From: Daejeonella lutea
GTDB taxonomy: Bacteria > Bacteroidota > Bacteroidia > Sphingobacteriales > Sphingobacteriaceae
Assembly (NCBI RefSeq): GCF_900168015.1
Contig: NZ_FUYR01000001.1
Location: 1,672,943-1,736,942, forward strand
Direction: 5' to 3'
Length of the DNA stretch: 64,000 nt
The stretch's first letter is position 1. Each line of letters starts with the position of its first letter. This document shows, piece by piece, positions 40,588-48,286 of the stretch. The notes under the pieces are model-generated. The model was given only the letters and a program-made list of their open reading frames with translations. It had not been told where the DNA came from and did no database searches. Made by a program: the position numbers and the translations under genes.

Positions 40588-42389
40588 CCATTGGCTCCCT
40601 CCCTGGAGTCATTCTCTTTAGCAGCAAGTAAATAAATTAAAGACGCTGTACCGTCCATAGTAGGCTCGTTTGTACTGTAATCACCAGTATCATCATGATA
40701 TACCGCAAGTCTGGACTGGAATTCAGCATATTCATCAGGATCTTTCAACTGAATGCCAATAAGGCTGCTATAAATACTGCCATAAACCGGTCCGTCAACT
40801 AAACCGCCGTCCAATGGATAATTTTTCAGGACCGTGAAAGATGAATGTGGATCCACTGGTGTATCGCCATGGGATGGCAGGCCGTACACCATACTTGTTC
40901 CCCAGGGGTTGAGTCCGAAAAGCCAATCAAAACTAGCCTGTTCCAGTTGAAGATAGGTATTGTCTCCGCTCAATTTTCTGTATAAATAACATTGAATGGC
41001 AAATGACGTTGTTAAATTATTTGAGCACCATATAAATGGTACCCCTCTATAGAATGCGTTACCTTTTGATTTCTGCCAAACCTTTTCGATTCCTTCTCTA
41101 TAATATCCAATAAGCTTAGCCCGGGTGGCTTCATCACTTTTCTTAGCCAGTTCAAAATGCCCAAAATTATGAAAGGGATAATATTGATAATGATTGGCTG
41201 TGTCAGCTCCTATCCAGGGTGTTATTTTTTCTTCGTCGCTATATTTTGACGCCTGATTCATATAAATTTCTTCCCCGGTCATCTGATAAATAGCTGCAGC
41301 GCCGAGCTCCATGTCATCTACCCAGTTTCCTTCCGCATAAATATAGGGTGATAATACTGAGGCGGTTTGTGCATTACCAGGCTTAGCAAGACCAAAATTA
41401 TAAGCGGAAATTGACCGCTTTCGGTACATATCAGCCATGAATTTATCTTTTGAATTATACAGTTGGGATGCCAGAGCAAATGCACTCGCGAATTTGCCTG
41501 CCGTTGAAGCGGTCCCCGTGGCATTATTCTTAAATTTCCCCAAACCCTGCTTTTCTCCGGTAATAAAATATACCGGACGCCCTGTTCCGCGGCCGTAACT
41601 ATAATTTACCGAATCCAGGTGGGGTAATCTATAGCCAGCATGGTCCCGATCATCTGCTATTTGATTGAACATCCAGTCTTCACGTGGATGCATTTTAAGG
41701 AGCCAGTCTAATCCCCACTTTGCTTCATCTAGAACATCTGCCGATCCATTGGCCCCGTCAAGACCATTTGAAAGGTGCTTGTCCGAAAAAACAGCAGGAA
41801 AATCTCGATAAGCTGCAAGGAGATGATAGGTTGCATTTGCAGACGTTGTTGAATATTGAAGATAGTCTGACGCGTCGTGCCAGCCTCCGGTCACATCGAT
41901 AAAAGTCTTATCAGGCATTGGCCCATAAACTGAATATCCGTCAACAGGATGGCAACTGGCTTTTAAAAAAGGGTTATAGCCACATCTTTGCTGTCGCATA
42001 TATTTCAGTGCAAAATCTGCCGATCCTGTATATACTTCCGATCCAATTGAAAACTTTGGTGAGCGTGTATCACCTACCTTTAAATAGTATGATCCAGGCG
42101 ACTTAAATTCCGAAAAATCAAGACGATAAGTTGAAGTGAACGGGCCGTATTCCCCGAAGTTTTTTCCGATCGACCTTTTTAGAACCACCCTGGAGGTGAT
42201 CGCATCAATAAGTTCAAAATTCTTTAATTTGTCGTGACTCTTGGATCCCAACACAGCAACTTTAACTGCATTTTCAGCATATCCCATTTGATTGATCCTG
42301 ATCCAACTCTTTGCGGATTGCTGTGCTACAGCACCTATGGAAAAAGCCCCTATCCACATCACCAATAATGTACTTTTAATTATATCCAT
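40575..42389 (-). CDS. Glycoside hydrolase family 9 (secreted)
   Basis: 604 residues with a signal peptide (TLLVMWIGAFSIGAVAQ). An N-terminal Ig-like domain of the CelD type (about 25-115) precedes the (alpha/alpha)6 barrel. GH9 features: GGWHDASDYLQYSTTSA (nucleophile-base Asp region, near residue 169), LDEAKWGLDWLLKMHP, and the C-terminal acid region DTGDYSTNEPTMDG with Glu in NEP. GH9 enzymes include endoglucanases and exo-glucosaminidases; pairing with a deacetylase, a ROK kinase and SIS protein makes an amino-sugar oligosaccharide substrate plausible. The stop (TAG, 40575-40577) follows one codon after the A-AAA-AAG heptamer. The gene lies opposite the DeoR regulator. Confidence 0.92.
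   Translation of the reverse strand: MDIIKSTLLVMWIGAFSIGAVAQQSAKSWIRINQMGYAENAVKVAVLGSKSHDKLKNFELIDAITSRVVLKRSIGKNFGEYGPFTSTYRLDFSEFKSPGSYYLKVGDTRSPKFSIGSEVYTGSADFALKYMRQQRCGYNPFLKASCHPVDGYSVYGPMPDKTFIDVTGGWHDASDYLQYSTTSANATYHLLAAYRDFPAVFSDKHLSNGLDGANGSADVLDEAKWGLDWLLKMHPREDWMFNQIADDRDHAGYRLPHLDSVNYSYGRGTGRPVYFITGEKQGLGKFKNNATGTASTAGKFASAFALASQLYNSKDKFMADMYRKRSISAYNFGLAKPGNAQTASVLSPYIYAEGNWVDDMELGAAAIYQMTGEEIYMNQASKYSDEEKITPWIGADTANHYQYYPFHNFGHFELAKKSDEATRAKLIGYYREGIEKVWQKSKGNAFYRGVPFIWCSNNLTTSFAIQCYLYRKLSGDNTYLQLEQASFDWLFGLNPWGTSMVYGLPSHGDTPVDPHSSFTVLKNYPLDGGLVDGPVYGSIYSSLIGIQLKDPDEYAEFQSRLAVYHDDTGDYSTNEPTMDGTASLIYLLAAKENDSREGANGKKQ
40581..40604 (-). promoter_or_regulatory. Candidate -1 frameshift site (A-AAA-AAG with AGGGAG stimulator)
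   Basis: On the minus strand, in the GH9 frame, the codons are GGA AAA AAG CAA TAG, giving the heptamer A-AAA-AAG at 40587-40581. Two overlapping AGGGAG tracts (40604-40599 and 40600-40595) lie 11 and 7 bases upstream, comparable with the element used in E. coli dnaX. A slip to -1 gives GCA ATA GCC, which enters the deacetylase frame. A weak hairpin (CTCG/CGAG) lies just downstream. Bacteroidota ribosomes often respond poorly to Shine-Dalgarno-like pairing, so the stimulator may not act as in E. coli. Confidence 0.5.
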
Positions 42390-42408
42390 GGCATCTCAGG
42401 TTGTGCAA

Positions 42409-42451
42409 TTATTTGCGATATTCAATTTCAAATATATAAATATTGCAATAA
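42409..42451. promoter_or_regulatory. Promoter/operator candidate upstream of GH9
   Basis: On the minus strand, TATATTTG (42436-42429) fits the -7 box TAnnTTTG, 40 bases before the GH9 start at 42389. It lies between imperfect inverted repeats (TTATTTGCGATATT at 42409-42422 and AATATTGCAATAA at 42439-42451), a plausible site for the DeoR repressor encoded opposite. No -33 motif at the standard spacing was found. Confidence 0.4.
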
Positions 42452-42503
42452 AACGCATACATCAAATTTAAGTTGTTGCCGATTTTCAGAAACTTCCTGT
42501 TAA

Positions 42504-42546
42504 TTAGATTCGATTATATTTGACTATAATTTCAGAATTAATCTAA
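42504..42546 (+). promoter_or_regulatory. Promoter/operator candidate upstream of DeoR
   Basis: TATATTTG (42515-42522) matches the -7 consensus, 37 bases before the ATG. It is embedded in a perfect inverted repeat ATTATA-N6-TATAAT (42513-42530) and flanked by TTAGATT (42504-42510) and AATCTAA (42540-42546). These could be autoregulatory operator halves. Confidence 0.45.
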
Positions 42547-42558
42547 GAAATAACAACA

Positions 42559-43302
42559 ATGCTTCAGGAAGAAAGACATAAAATAATTTTACAGCAAATC
42601 ACCCTGCACCATAAAGTATTGTCGAATGATCTTTGTTTGCTGTTGAATGTGTCATTAGATACGGTGAGACGTGATTTAGCTGAATTAGAGAAAGATGGGA
42701 AAATTATAAAAGTGCATGGCGGAGCGCTGGCCAAAACATTTCATCAGCCATTTCAACAGCCCGCAATTTATGCCCAGGCGGAGAAGAAAAAGATCGCTGA
42801 GAAAGCGTTAAAACTGATTCATGATGGAATGAGTATTTTGACGGGGGGAGGCACAATAATGTTGGAGCTGGCAAAAATAATTCCGCCTGATCTCATTGGC
42901 ACATTCTTTACCGTTAGTCCTCTTGTTGCATTAGAAGTTGCTCAGCGTTCAAGCGTCAATGTTATCCTTTTGGCCGGACAATTATCACCAAATTCATACA
43001 TATGCACTGGTGCATCGGTTGTTAGCCAACTTTCCGAAATTCATGCAGACCTGTGCTTTTTAGGGACAAATGCCTTGTCGCTGGGCGACGGTCTTACAGA
43101 ATACGACTGGGAGACTGTTCAGGTAAAAAAGAGCCTGATAAAATCTGCAAAAAAGGTTGCGGTGATGAGTATAAGCGAAAAACTTGAAACCAATCATAAA
43201 TTGCAGGTGTGCAAAATAAATGCGTTAGACTACCTGATCACTGATTTAGACCCGGGCGATAAGAAACTTTTGACGTACTCGCAAACTTGTAAAATCATTT
43301 AA
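42559..43302 (+). CDS. DeoR-family transcriptional regulator
   Basis: 247 residues. N-terminal helix-turn-helix SNDLCLLLNVSLDTVRRDLA (about 20-40) followed by ELEKDGKIIKVHGGA, the DeoR signature. The C-terminal part is a DeoRC sugar-phosphate-sensor domain (MSILTGGGTIMLELAKIIPP; FLGTNALSLGDGLTEYD), which senses phosphorylated sugars. It is divergent from the GH9 operon, with 169 bases between the starts, so it is the likely local repressor, induced by a phosphosugar made by the ROK kinase. The effector is unknown. Confidence 0.93.
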   Translation: MLQEERHKIILQQITLHHKVLSNDLCLLLNVSLDTVRRDLAELEKDGKIIKVHGGALAKTFHQPFQQPAIYAQAEKKKIAEKALKLIHDGMSILTGGGTIMLELAKIIPPDLIGTFFTVSPLVALEVAQRSSVNVILLAGQLSPNSYICTGASVVSQLSEIHADLCFLGTNALSLGDGLTEYDWETVQVKKSLIKSAKKVAVMSISEKLETNHKLQVCKINALDYLITDLDPGDKKLLTYSQTCKII

Positions 43303-43334
43303 GCGGAGGATTCAATTTCGCTACGTTTTTAACT

Positions 43335-44408
43335 ATGATCGGCAGAATTAACACGTACCGGCTAATCAACCAACAGATTGCCCGATCAAAATTCACAAAC
43401 CCGGCGCAAGTTGTAAGTTGGATGGTGGCCATGCAGGCCCAGGAATATGCAATGGCCAAATGGGCTATAGGCCTACGCTGCGTCGGATCGAACGACCAGG
43501 ATATTGAAGAAGCTTTCAACAATTGGTCAATACTACGGACTCATATTATGCGGCCGACATGGCATTTTGTGAGCAAAGAAGACATCCGATGGATGACTAA
43601 ACTAACCGCACCCAGAGTTCATCAGTTTAATTCATTTACCTATAGGCAGATGGAGTTGAGCACCGATATTTTAGTTAAGTGTGCGAAGATCATAGAAAAA
43701 AAGCTCACGGGTGGAAAACATCTTAACCGGCAAGTTCTCAACTTGGAACTTAAAAGACATAATATTATCGCCGAAGGAATTCGGCTCAGTGCAATTATGA
43801 TGTATGCCGAATTGGAAGGTGTAATCTGCAGCGGACCCCGTGATGGAAAACAATTCACCTATGCTCTTTTGGAAGAACGTGTTCCAGCAGTTAAGGACAT
43901 GTTGAAGGCAGAAGCCCTTGCTAAACTCTGCGATCAGTATTTCAGAAGCCGTGGCCCAGCCACAATTCGGGATTTTACCACTTGGTCAGGATTAACGGTT
44001 AAAGAAGCACGGGAAGGTATTTCGGGGATGACTCAAGGTTTTATAACTGAAAATATTGATGGGTCTGAATATATTTTCGAGGACAGGGAATACAAGCTAG
44101 ACATTAATGATCAAATATCTTTCCTCATGCCCGACTACGATGAATATGGCATGTCATACAAGGATCGTTCTTCACTTTTCAACCCAAGGAATAAGGGTAA
44201 AACCGTAAGCCGCGGCAATCCAATATTTAATAGGATGATAATATTAAGTGGCAAAATTGAAGGCACATGGACCCGTACAGTCAAAGGAAAAACAGTACAT
44301 GTTGAAGCCTTCCCATTCCTGGATCTTAGCCGTAGCGAAATAAAAGCAATGGAAAAAGCTGTCGAAAACTACGTTCAATTCTCTGAAAACTTGAACAGGA
44401 AAAAATGA
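43335..44408 (+). CDS. AlkZ-like winged-helix DNA glycosylase family protein (HTH_42)
   Basis: 357 residues with the 'winged helix DNA-binding domain' (PF06224-like) pattern. Hallmarks: VVSWMVAMQAQEYAMAKWAI with the QxQ motif (Gln34, Gln36) used by AlkZ-type glycosylases, and LRTHIMRPTWHFVSKEDIRW. AlkZ (Streptomyces) unhooks DNA interstrand crosslinks; more divergent members act as alkylated-base glycosylases. This protein probably removes damaged bases, but the specific lesion is unknown. The gene is 32 bases after the DeoR stop, and functional linkage to that sugar operon is unlikely. Confidence 0.85.
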   Translation: MIGRINTYRLINQQIARSKFTNPAQVVSWMVAMQAQEYAMAKWAIGLRCVGSNDQDIEEAFNNWSILRTHIMRPTWHFVSKEDIRWMTKLTAPRVHQFNSFTYRQMELSTDILVKCAKIIEKKLTGGKHLNRQVLNLELKRHNIIAEGIRLSAIMMYAELEGVICSGPRDGKQFTYALLEERVPAVKDMLKAEALAKLCDQYFRSRGPATIRDFTTWSGLTVKEAREGISGMTQGFITENIDGSEYIFEDREYKLDINDQISFLMPDYDEYGMSYKDRSSLFNPRNKGKTVSRGNPIFNRMIILSGKIEGTWTRTVKGKTVHVEAFPFLDLSRSEIKAMEKAVENYVQFSENLNRKK

Positions 44409-44599
44409 AGAAGATATTCTTTAAAAGTCGAAACGCTAAAGCTTGTTTTTTTTTCAGAAGCAAGCACCTTACACTTAGAGAATATGTTAAATCTGATCAT
44501 GACAACCAAACATGAATCCATTAAAGCATACAGGCTTGACGGCTGATAAAGCTAGCGAGAAAGGAGTTAAACTATAAATATAAAGGTTAGATTAGATTC

Positions 44600-45382
44600 A
44601 TGGAATCAGACTATAACAGAATGGAAATAACAAAAGATCTCAGGCTCGCTGTCCTTATCGACGCTGATAACGTTCCTTATTCCAACGTAAAACCCATGTT
44701 TCAGGAAATTGCCAAATACGGAACACCAACTTTCAAGCGTATTTATGCAGACTGGACAAAACCGACTGTATCGGGGTGGAAAAAAGTACTGCTTGAGAAT
44801 GCAATAACGCCAATTCAGCAATACAGTTATTCGACTGGAAAAAATGCAAGCGACAGTGCAATGATCATTGACGCCATGGATATCCTCTATTCCGGTAAAG
44901 TTGACGGATTTTGCATAGTATCAAGTGACAGTGACTTTACACGGTTAGCAACGCGCCTGAGAGAAGCTGGAATGAAAGTAATTGGAATCGGAGAAAAGAA
45001 AACGTTGATTCCATTTATTACCGCCTGCGATAAATTTATTTACCTTGAAATATTAAAGGACAACGAATCATCAGCAGACGATCAACAACCGGTAAAAAAA
45101 TCAAAAAATACTAATCGAAAGAGCGCTGCTCCTTTGAATAACATCGATAAAGAACTGATCAGGCTTATAAAAGACAGCGTTTCGGATCTTGAAGATGAGA
45201 ATGGTTGGGCATACCTGGGAAACCTTGGAAATCTTATCCTGAAAAAGAAACCTGACTTTGATTCGAGAAATTACAACTACCCTAAACTATTACCGCTAAT
45301 AAAGAGTTTGAATATGTTTGATTTCGACGAGCGCGTAACTGGCAAAGCGAACATAAAACATGTTTATATTAAAATTAAGTAA
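44600..45382 (+). CDS. NYN domain protein with C-terminal OST-HTH/LOTUS domain
   Basis: 260 residues. The NYN (PIN-like nuclease) domain covers about 14-160: LAVLIDADNVPYSNVKPMFQ with Asp21 and Asp23, ASDSAMIIDAMDILYSG and CIVSSDSDFTRLATRLREAG, so four acidic metal ligands are present. A charged linker (about 160-185) leads to a LOTUS-type winged helix (LIRLIKDSVSDLEDENGWAY, then LPLIKSLNMFDFDE). Predicted RNA-binding nuclease or RNA-processing factor. The LOTUS fold is known to bind RNA or G-quadruplexes in eukaryotes. Solitary gene. A later ATG at 44621 is an alternative start. Confidence 0.9.
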   Translation: MESDYNRMEITKDLRLAVLIDADNVPYSNVKPMFQEIAKYGTPTFKRIYADWTKPTVSGWKKVLLENAITPIQQYSYSTGKNASDSAMIIDAMDILYSGKVDGFCIVSSDSDFTRLATRLREAGMKVIGIGEKKTLIPFITACDKFIYLEILKDNESSADDQQPVKKSKNTNRKSAAPLNNIDKELIRLIKDSVSDLEDENGWAYLGNLGNLILKKKPDFDSRNYNYPKLLPLIKSLNMFDFDERVTGKANIKHVYIKIK

Positions 45383-45567
45383 TTGAATTTTCGTCACTTT
45401 GGAGCACCGATGCGTACTCTTTTTCAGCGCAAGCCCTACAACACGCGTCATGCAGTTATTTTTTTACCGACAAATTCCCGACATTCACCGACAACTAGGG
45501 TAACCTTGCCTAATATGCATTTGCTCATGCCCTTTTTTACACTAGTTTAGATAGAAATTAATACGAT

Positions 45568-46371
45568 ATGCAAAATCTAAAAAGCTCCAATCAAAAATCA
45601 GGTAAAGCCTTAGTTGGGATGATATTACTTGGTGTGGGATGTATATTATTACTCAGAACACTCGACATATTTTTTATACCGGGATGGCTGTTAAGCTGGC
45701 CTGTTTTTATGATAATCATAGGTTGCTTTATTGGAAGCCGTCAGGGCTTTGACCGGCCGTCGGCTTTCGTGCCACTGATCATTGGTGTTATCTTTTTAAG
45801 CAATCGCGTTTTACCAGATATGGACCTCAGCAGGTTTTTCTGGCCCTTCCTTGTTATTGCTTTCGGTGTCTGGATGATCATGGGTAGAAAAACACCAAAA
45901 ATGGACGGATTCTCCAATTGGGGGAAGAAATCAGATTACGATCCCAATGCCTGGTCTGCGACCGAGGTTGATCCGGCTTCTACAGGTCCTGCAGATCCGT
46001 TAAACCCTGACCAAGCAGGTGGAACACCTTTCCCTGAGGATCGCGTAGAATCAGTTTCGATCTTTGGAGGGATTAAAAAGAACATCGTTTCTAAAAATTT
46101 CAAAGGTGGTGAAATAGTAAATTTTTTTGGCGGATCCGAAATCAATCTGATGCAGGCGGATGTAACTGGTCGGGTACATCTGGAAGTTGTTCAGGTATTT
46201 GGCGGAACTAAGATTATAGTGCCGGCTAACTGGACAGTTCATTCTGAGATGGTAGCCATCTTCGGTGGAATTGAAGATAAACGTCCACCGCAGTTGAATG
46301 CAGCAGCTGAAAAGGTACTTGTAATTCAGGGGACATCGATTTTTGGTGGCATAGACATCAAAAGTTTCTAA
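45568..46371 (+). CDS. LiaF-like transmembrane protein (LiaF-TM / DUF5668)
   Basis: 267 residues. Four short membrane segments occupy about 15-110 (GMILLGVGCILLLRTLDIFF; LLSWPVFMIIIGCFIG), as in the LiaF transmembrane domain. The C-terminal 100 residues form a repeated beta-domain of the 'cell wall-active antibiotics response' type (VSIFGGIKKNIVSKNFKGGE; VFGGTKIIVPANWTVHSEMV; SIFGGIDIKSF). LiaF proteins modulate envelope-stress signalling. The LytS-type kinase gene follows after 54 bases and may be the partner, which suggests envelope stress or cell-wall turnover. Confidence 0.8.
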   Translation: MQNLKSSNQKSGKALVGMILLGVGCILLLRTLDIFFIPGWLLSWPVFMIIIGCFIGSRQGFDRPSAFVPLIIGVIFLSNRVLPDMDLSRFFWPFLVIAFGVWMIMGRKTPKMDGFSNWGKKSDYDPNAWSATEVDPASTGPADPLNPDQAGGTPFPEDRVESVSIFGGIKKNIVSKNFKGGEIVNFFGGSEINLMQADVTGRVHLEVVQVFGGTKIIVPANWTVHSEMVAIFGGIEDKRPPQLNAAAEKVLVIQGTSIFGGIDIKSF

Positions 46372-46425
46372 TCAGTCAATACATTAAAACAATATAATCT
46401 ACCAGTAAAATCATATCCAACGTCG

Positions 46426-47493
46426 GTGTCTCAGCATCAAATAAGATCATCTGCAATATCAGGCGCAGTTTTGTCGAGGAATAAGATCATCCTGATTGTA
46501 ATCCAGTGTATTGTAGTTTGTGTTATGGCACAATCGGCGATATTATTCTGGTACGGATTTACTCCGGCAACATCAGTAATCGACGGATCCGTCAGTACCA
46601 TATTACTTGCAATTGCCTGTTACTTAATCGGCAATAACTTAAGATATTACAGGCCAGAGAAGAACCGTTACCTTCTAATGTTAATGTACTGTGCTATACT
46701 GGCTTCAATCTGGCTGTTAATTAATCACTGGATTCTCGACTCGCTGGTATTAACTGATCCGCATTATGGTGAATTTCTTTATAACTCCTTACCTGTAAGA
46801 TTTTTTCTGGGTTTGTTGATGATCAGCCTGATGGCAATGATAAGTGTTGTATATTATACTCAGCAAGATCAAAAAGAAACTGAAAAACGTAAAATCGAAG
46901 CTGAGAGGCTTGCCCGCGACGCCGAGCTTTACAATTTAAGACAACAGCTTCAACCGCACTTTCTATTCAATAGCTTGAATTCGATAACTGCTCTGATCGG
47001 CGGGAGGCCGGAGGAAGCCAGAAAAATGATTCACCAGCTTTCAGATTTCCTACGGGGAACCCTCAAAAAAGAAGATCAGGCACCTGTAACCCTGGAAGCC
47101 GAACTCGAACATCTGCAACTTTATCTTGATATTGAAAAAGTAAGATTTGGGCATCGCTTATCAACAGAAATATCTTATCACGAATCATGCAGATCATTGC
47201 TGTTACCTCCAATGCTGTTGCAGCCTATTGTGGAGAATGCTATTAAGTTTGGCCTCTATGATACCACAGGAGTGGTAACAATCAGCATTTTTGCAGAATG
47301 TGTTGAAAATGAGCTCCATGTAACGGTACAAAATCCTTATGATCCGGATACTACCCGACCTAAGCATGGCACCGGGTTCGGACTCAGCGGAGTGAAACGT
47401 CGATTACATTTATTATTCGGCCGCACAGACCTATTGGAAACTACATCTTATACCCATATATTTACAACAACTGTAAAAATTCCTCAGGTATAA
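46426..47493 (+). CDS. LytS/YehU-type sensor histidine kinase
   Basis: 355 residues from a GTG start. Four hydrophobic helices occupy about 20-150. The His_kinase (PF06580) domain follows: LRQQLQPHFLFNSLNSITAL contains the phosphoacceptor His, and the ATPase half ends with GTGFGLSGVKRRLHLLFG. The response regulator gene with a LytTR domain begins 3 bases after its stop, so the two make one two-component system. LytS-like kinases of this family often sense envelope stress or small metabolites. Here the link with the LiaF-like protein favours the former, by inference. Confidence 0.92.
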   Translation: MSQHQIRSSAISGAVLSRNKIILIVIQCIVVCVMAQSAILFWYGFTPATSVIDGSVSTILLAIACYLIGNNLRYYRPEKNRYLLMLMYCAILASIWLLINHWILDSLVLTDPHYGEFLYNSLPVRFFLGLLMISLMAMISVVYYTQQDQKETEKRKIEAERLARDAELYNLRQQLQPHFLFNSLNSITALIGGRPEEARKMIHQLSDFLRGTLKKEDQAPVTLEAELEHLQLYLDIEKVRFGHRLSTEISYHESCRSLLLPPMLLQPIVENAIKFGLYDTTGVVTISIFAECVENELHVTVQNPYDPDTTRPKHGTGFGLSGVKRRLHLLFGRTDLLETTSYTHIFTTTVKIPQV

Positions 47494-47495
47494 AA

Positions 47496-48236
47496 ATGCG
47501 TGTTATTTTAATTGATGACGAACCTCTGGCTCGTTCGGTAGTAATAGAATATTTGCAGTCGTGGCCGCAGATAGAGATCGTGCAGGAGTGCAGCGACGGC
47601 TTTGAAGGCGTTAAAGCAATCGCCCAGCATGAACCTGACCTGATCTTTTTAGACATCCAAATGCCTAAAATCAACGGATTTGAGATGCTCGAACTAATTG
47701 ACCAACCGCCTTCAGTCATCTTTACAACAGCATTTGATGAATACGCAATTAAGGCATTCGAGGAGCACGCTATCGATTACCTGCTGAAACCATTCACGAA
47801 AGAACGTTTTGACAAGGCCGTCCAAAAATGGCTCGATACTAAGCCAACTGTAGAAGCTAAAAAAGATACAACGGAAATCCTTGATAATATCCAAACTTCC
47901 TCGCCCAAAAATGAGCGTGTAGTTGTAAAAACTGGAAATAAGATCAAGATCATTCCTGTAAATGATATTATCTTCCTTGCCGCTGACGATGATTATGTAA
48001 AGATACACACTGCCGAAGGGTCGTTTCTTAAAAACAAAACCATGGCTTACTTCGAAAAGCTATTAGGCGACGATGATTTTGTGCGTGTTCATCGCTCATA
48101 CATTGTAAAAATTGATGAGATTACAAGGATTGACCCATATGAAAAGGAATCTCATCTGGCCATTCTTAAATCAGGGGAGAAAATTCCAGTAAGTAAAACC
48201 GGTTATCCGAAACTGAGACAGGTTCTGGGCCTTTGA
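47496..48236 (+). CDS. LytTR-family response regulator
   Basis: 246 residues. A CheY-like receiver (Asp55 in LIFLDIQMP, Lys in LLKPFTKERF) and a C-terminal LytTR DNA-binding domain (VVKTGNKIKIIPVNDIIFLA; HRSYIVKIDEITRIDPYEKE). LytTR proteins bind direct repeats of the T/A-rich LytTR consensus upstream of targets. Its place next to the LytS-type kinase gene shows a cognate pair. Nothing suggests truncation. Confidence 0.94.
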   Translation: MRVILIDDEPLARSVVIEYLQSWPQIEIVQECSDGFEGVKAIAQHEPDLIFLDIQMPKINGFEMLELIDQPPSVIFTTAFDEYAIKAFEEHAIDYLLKPFTKERFDKAVQKWLDTKPTVEAKKDTTEILDNIQTSSPKNERVVVKTGNKIKIIPVNDIIFLAADDDYVKIHTAEGSFLKNKTMAYFEKLLGDDDFVRVHRSYIVKIDEITRIDPYEKESHLAILKSGEKIPVSKTGYPKLRQVLGL

Positions 48237-48286
48237 TTAGTTGTTTAGAGAGAGTTGACAGTAAATACTGCTGGATTACCGACAAT

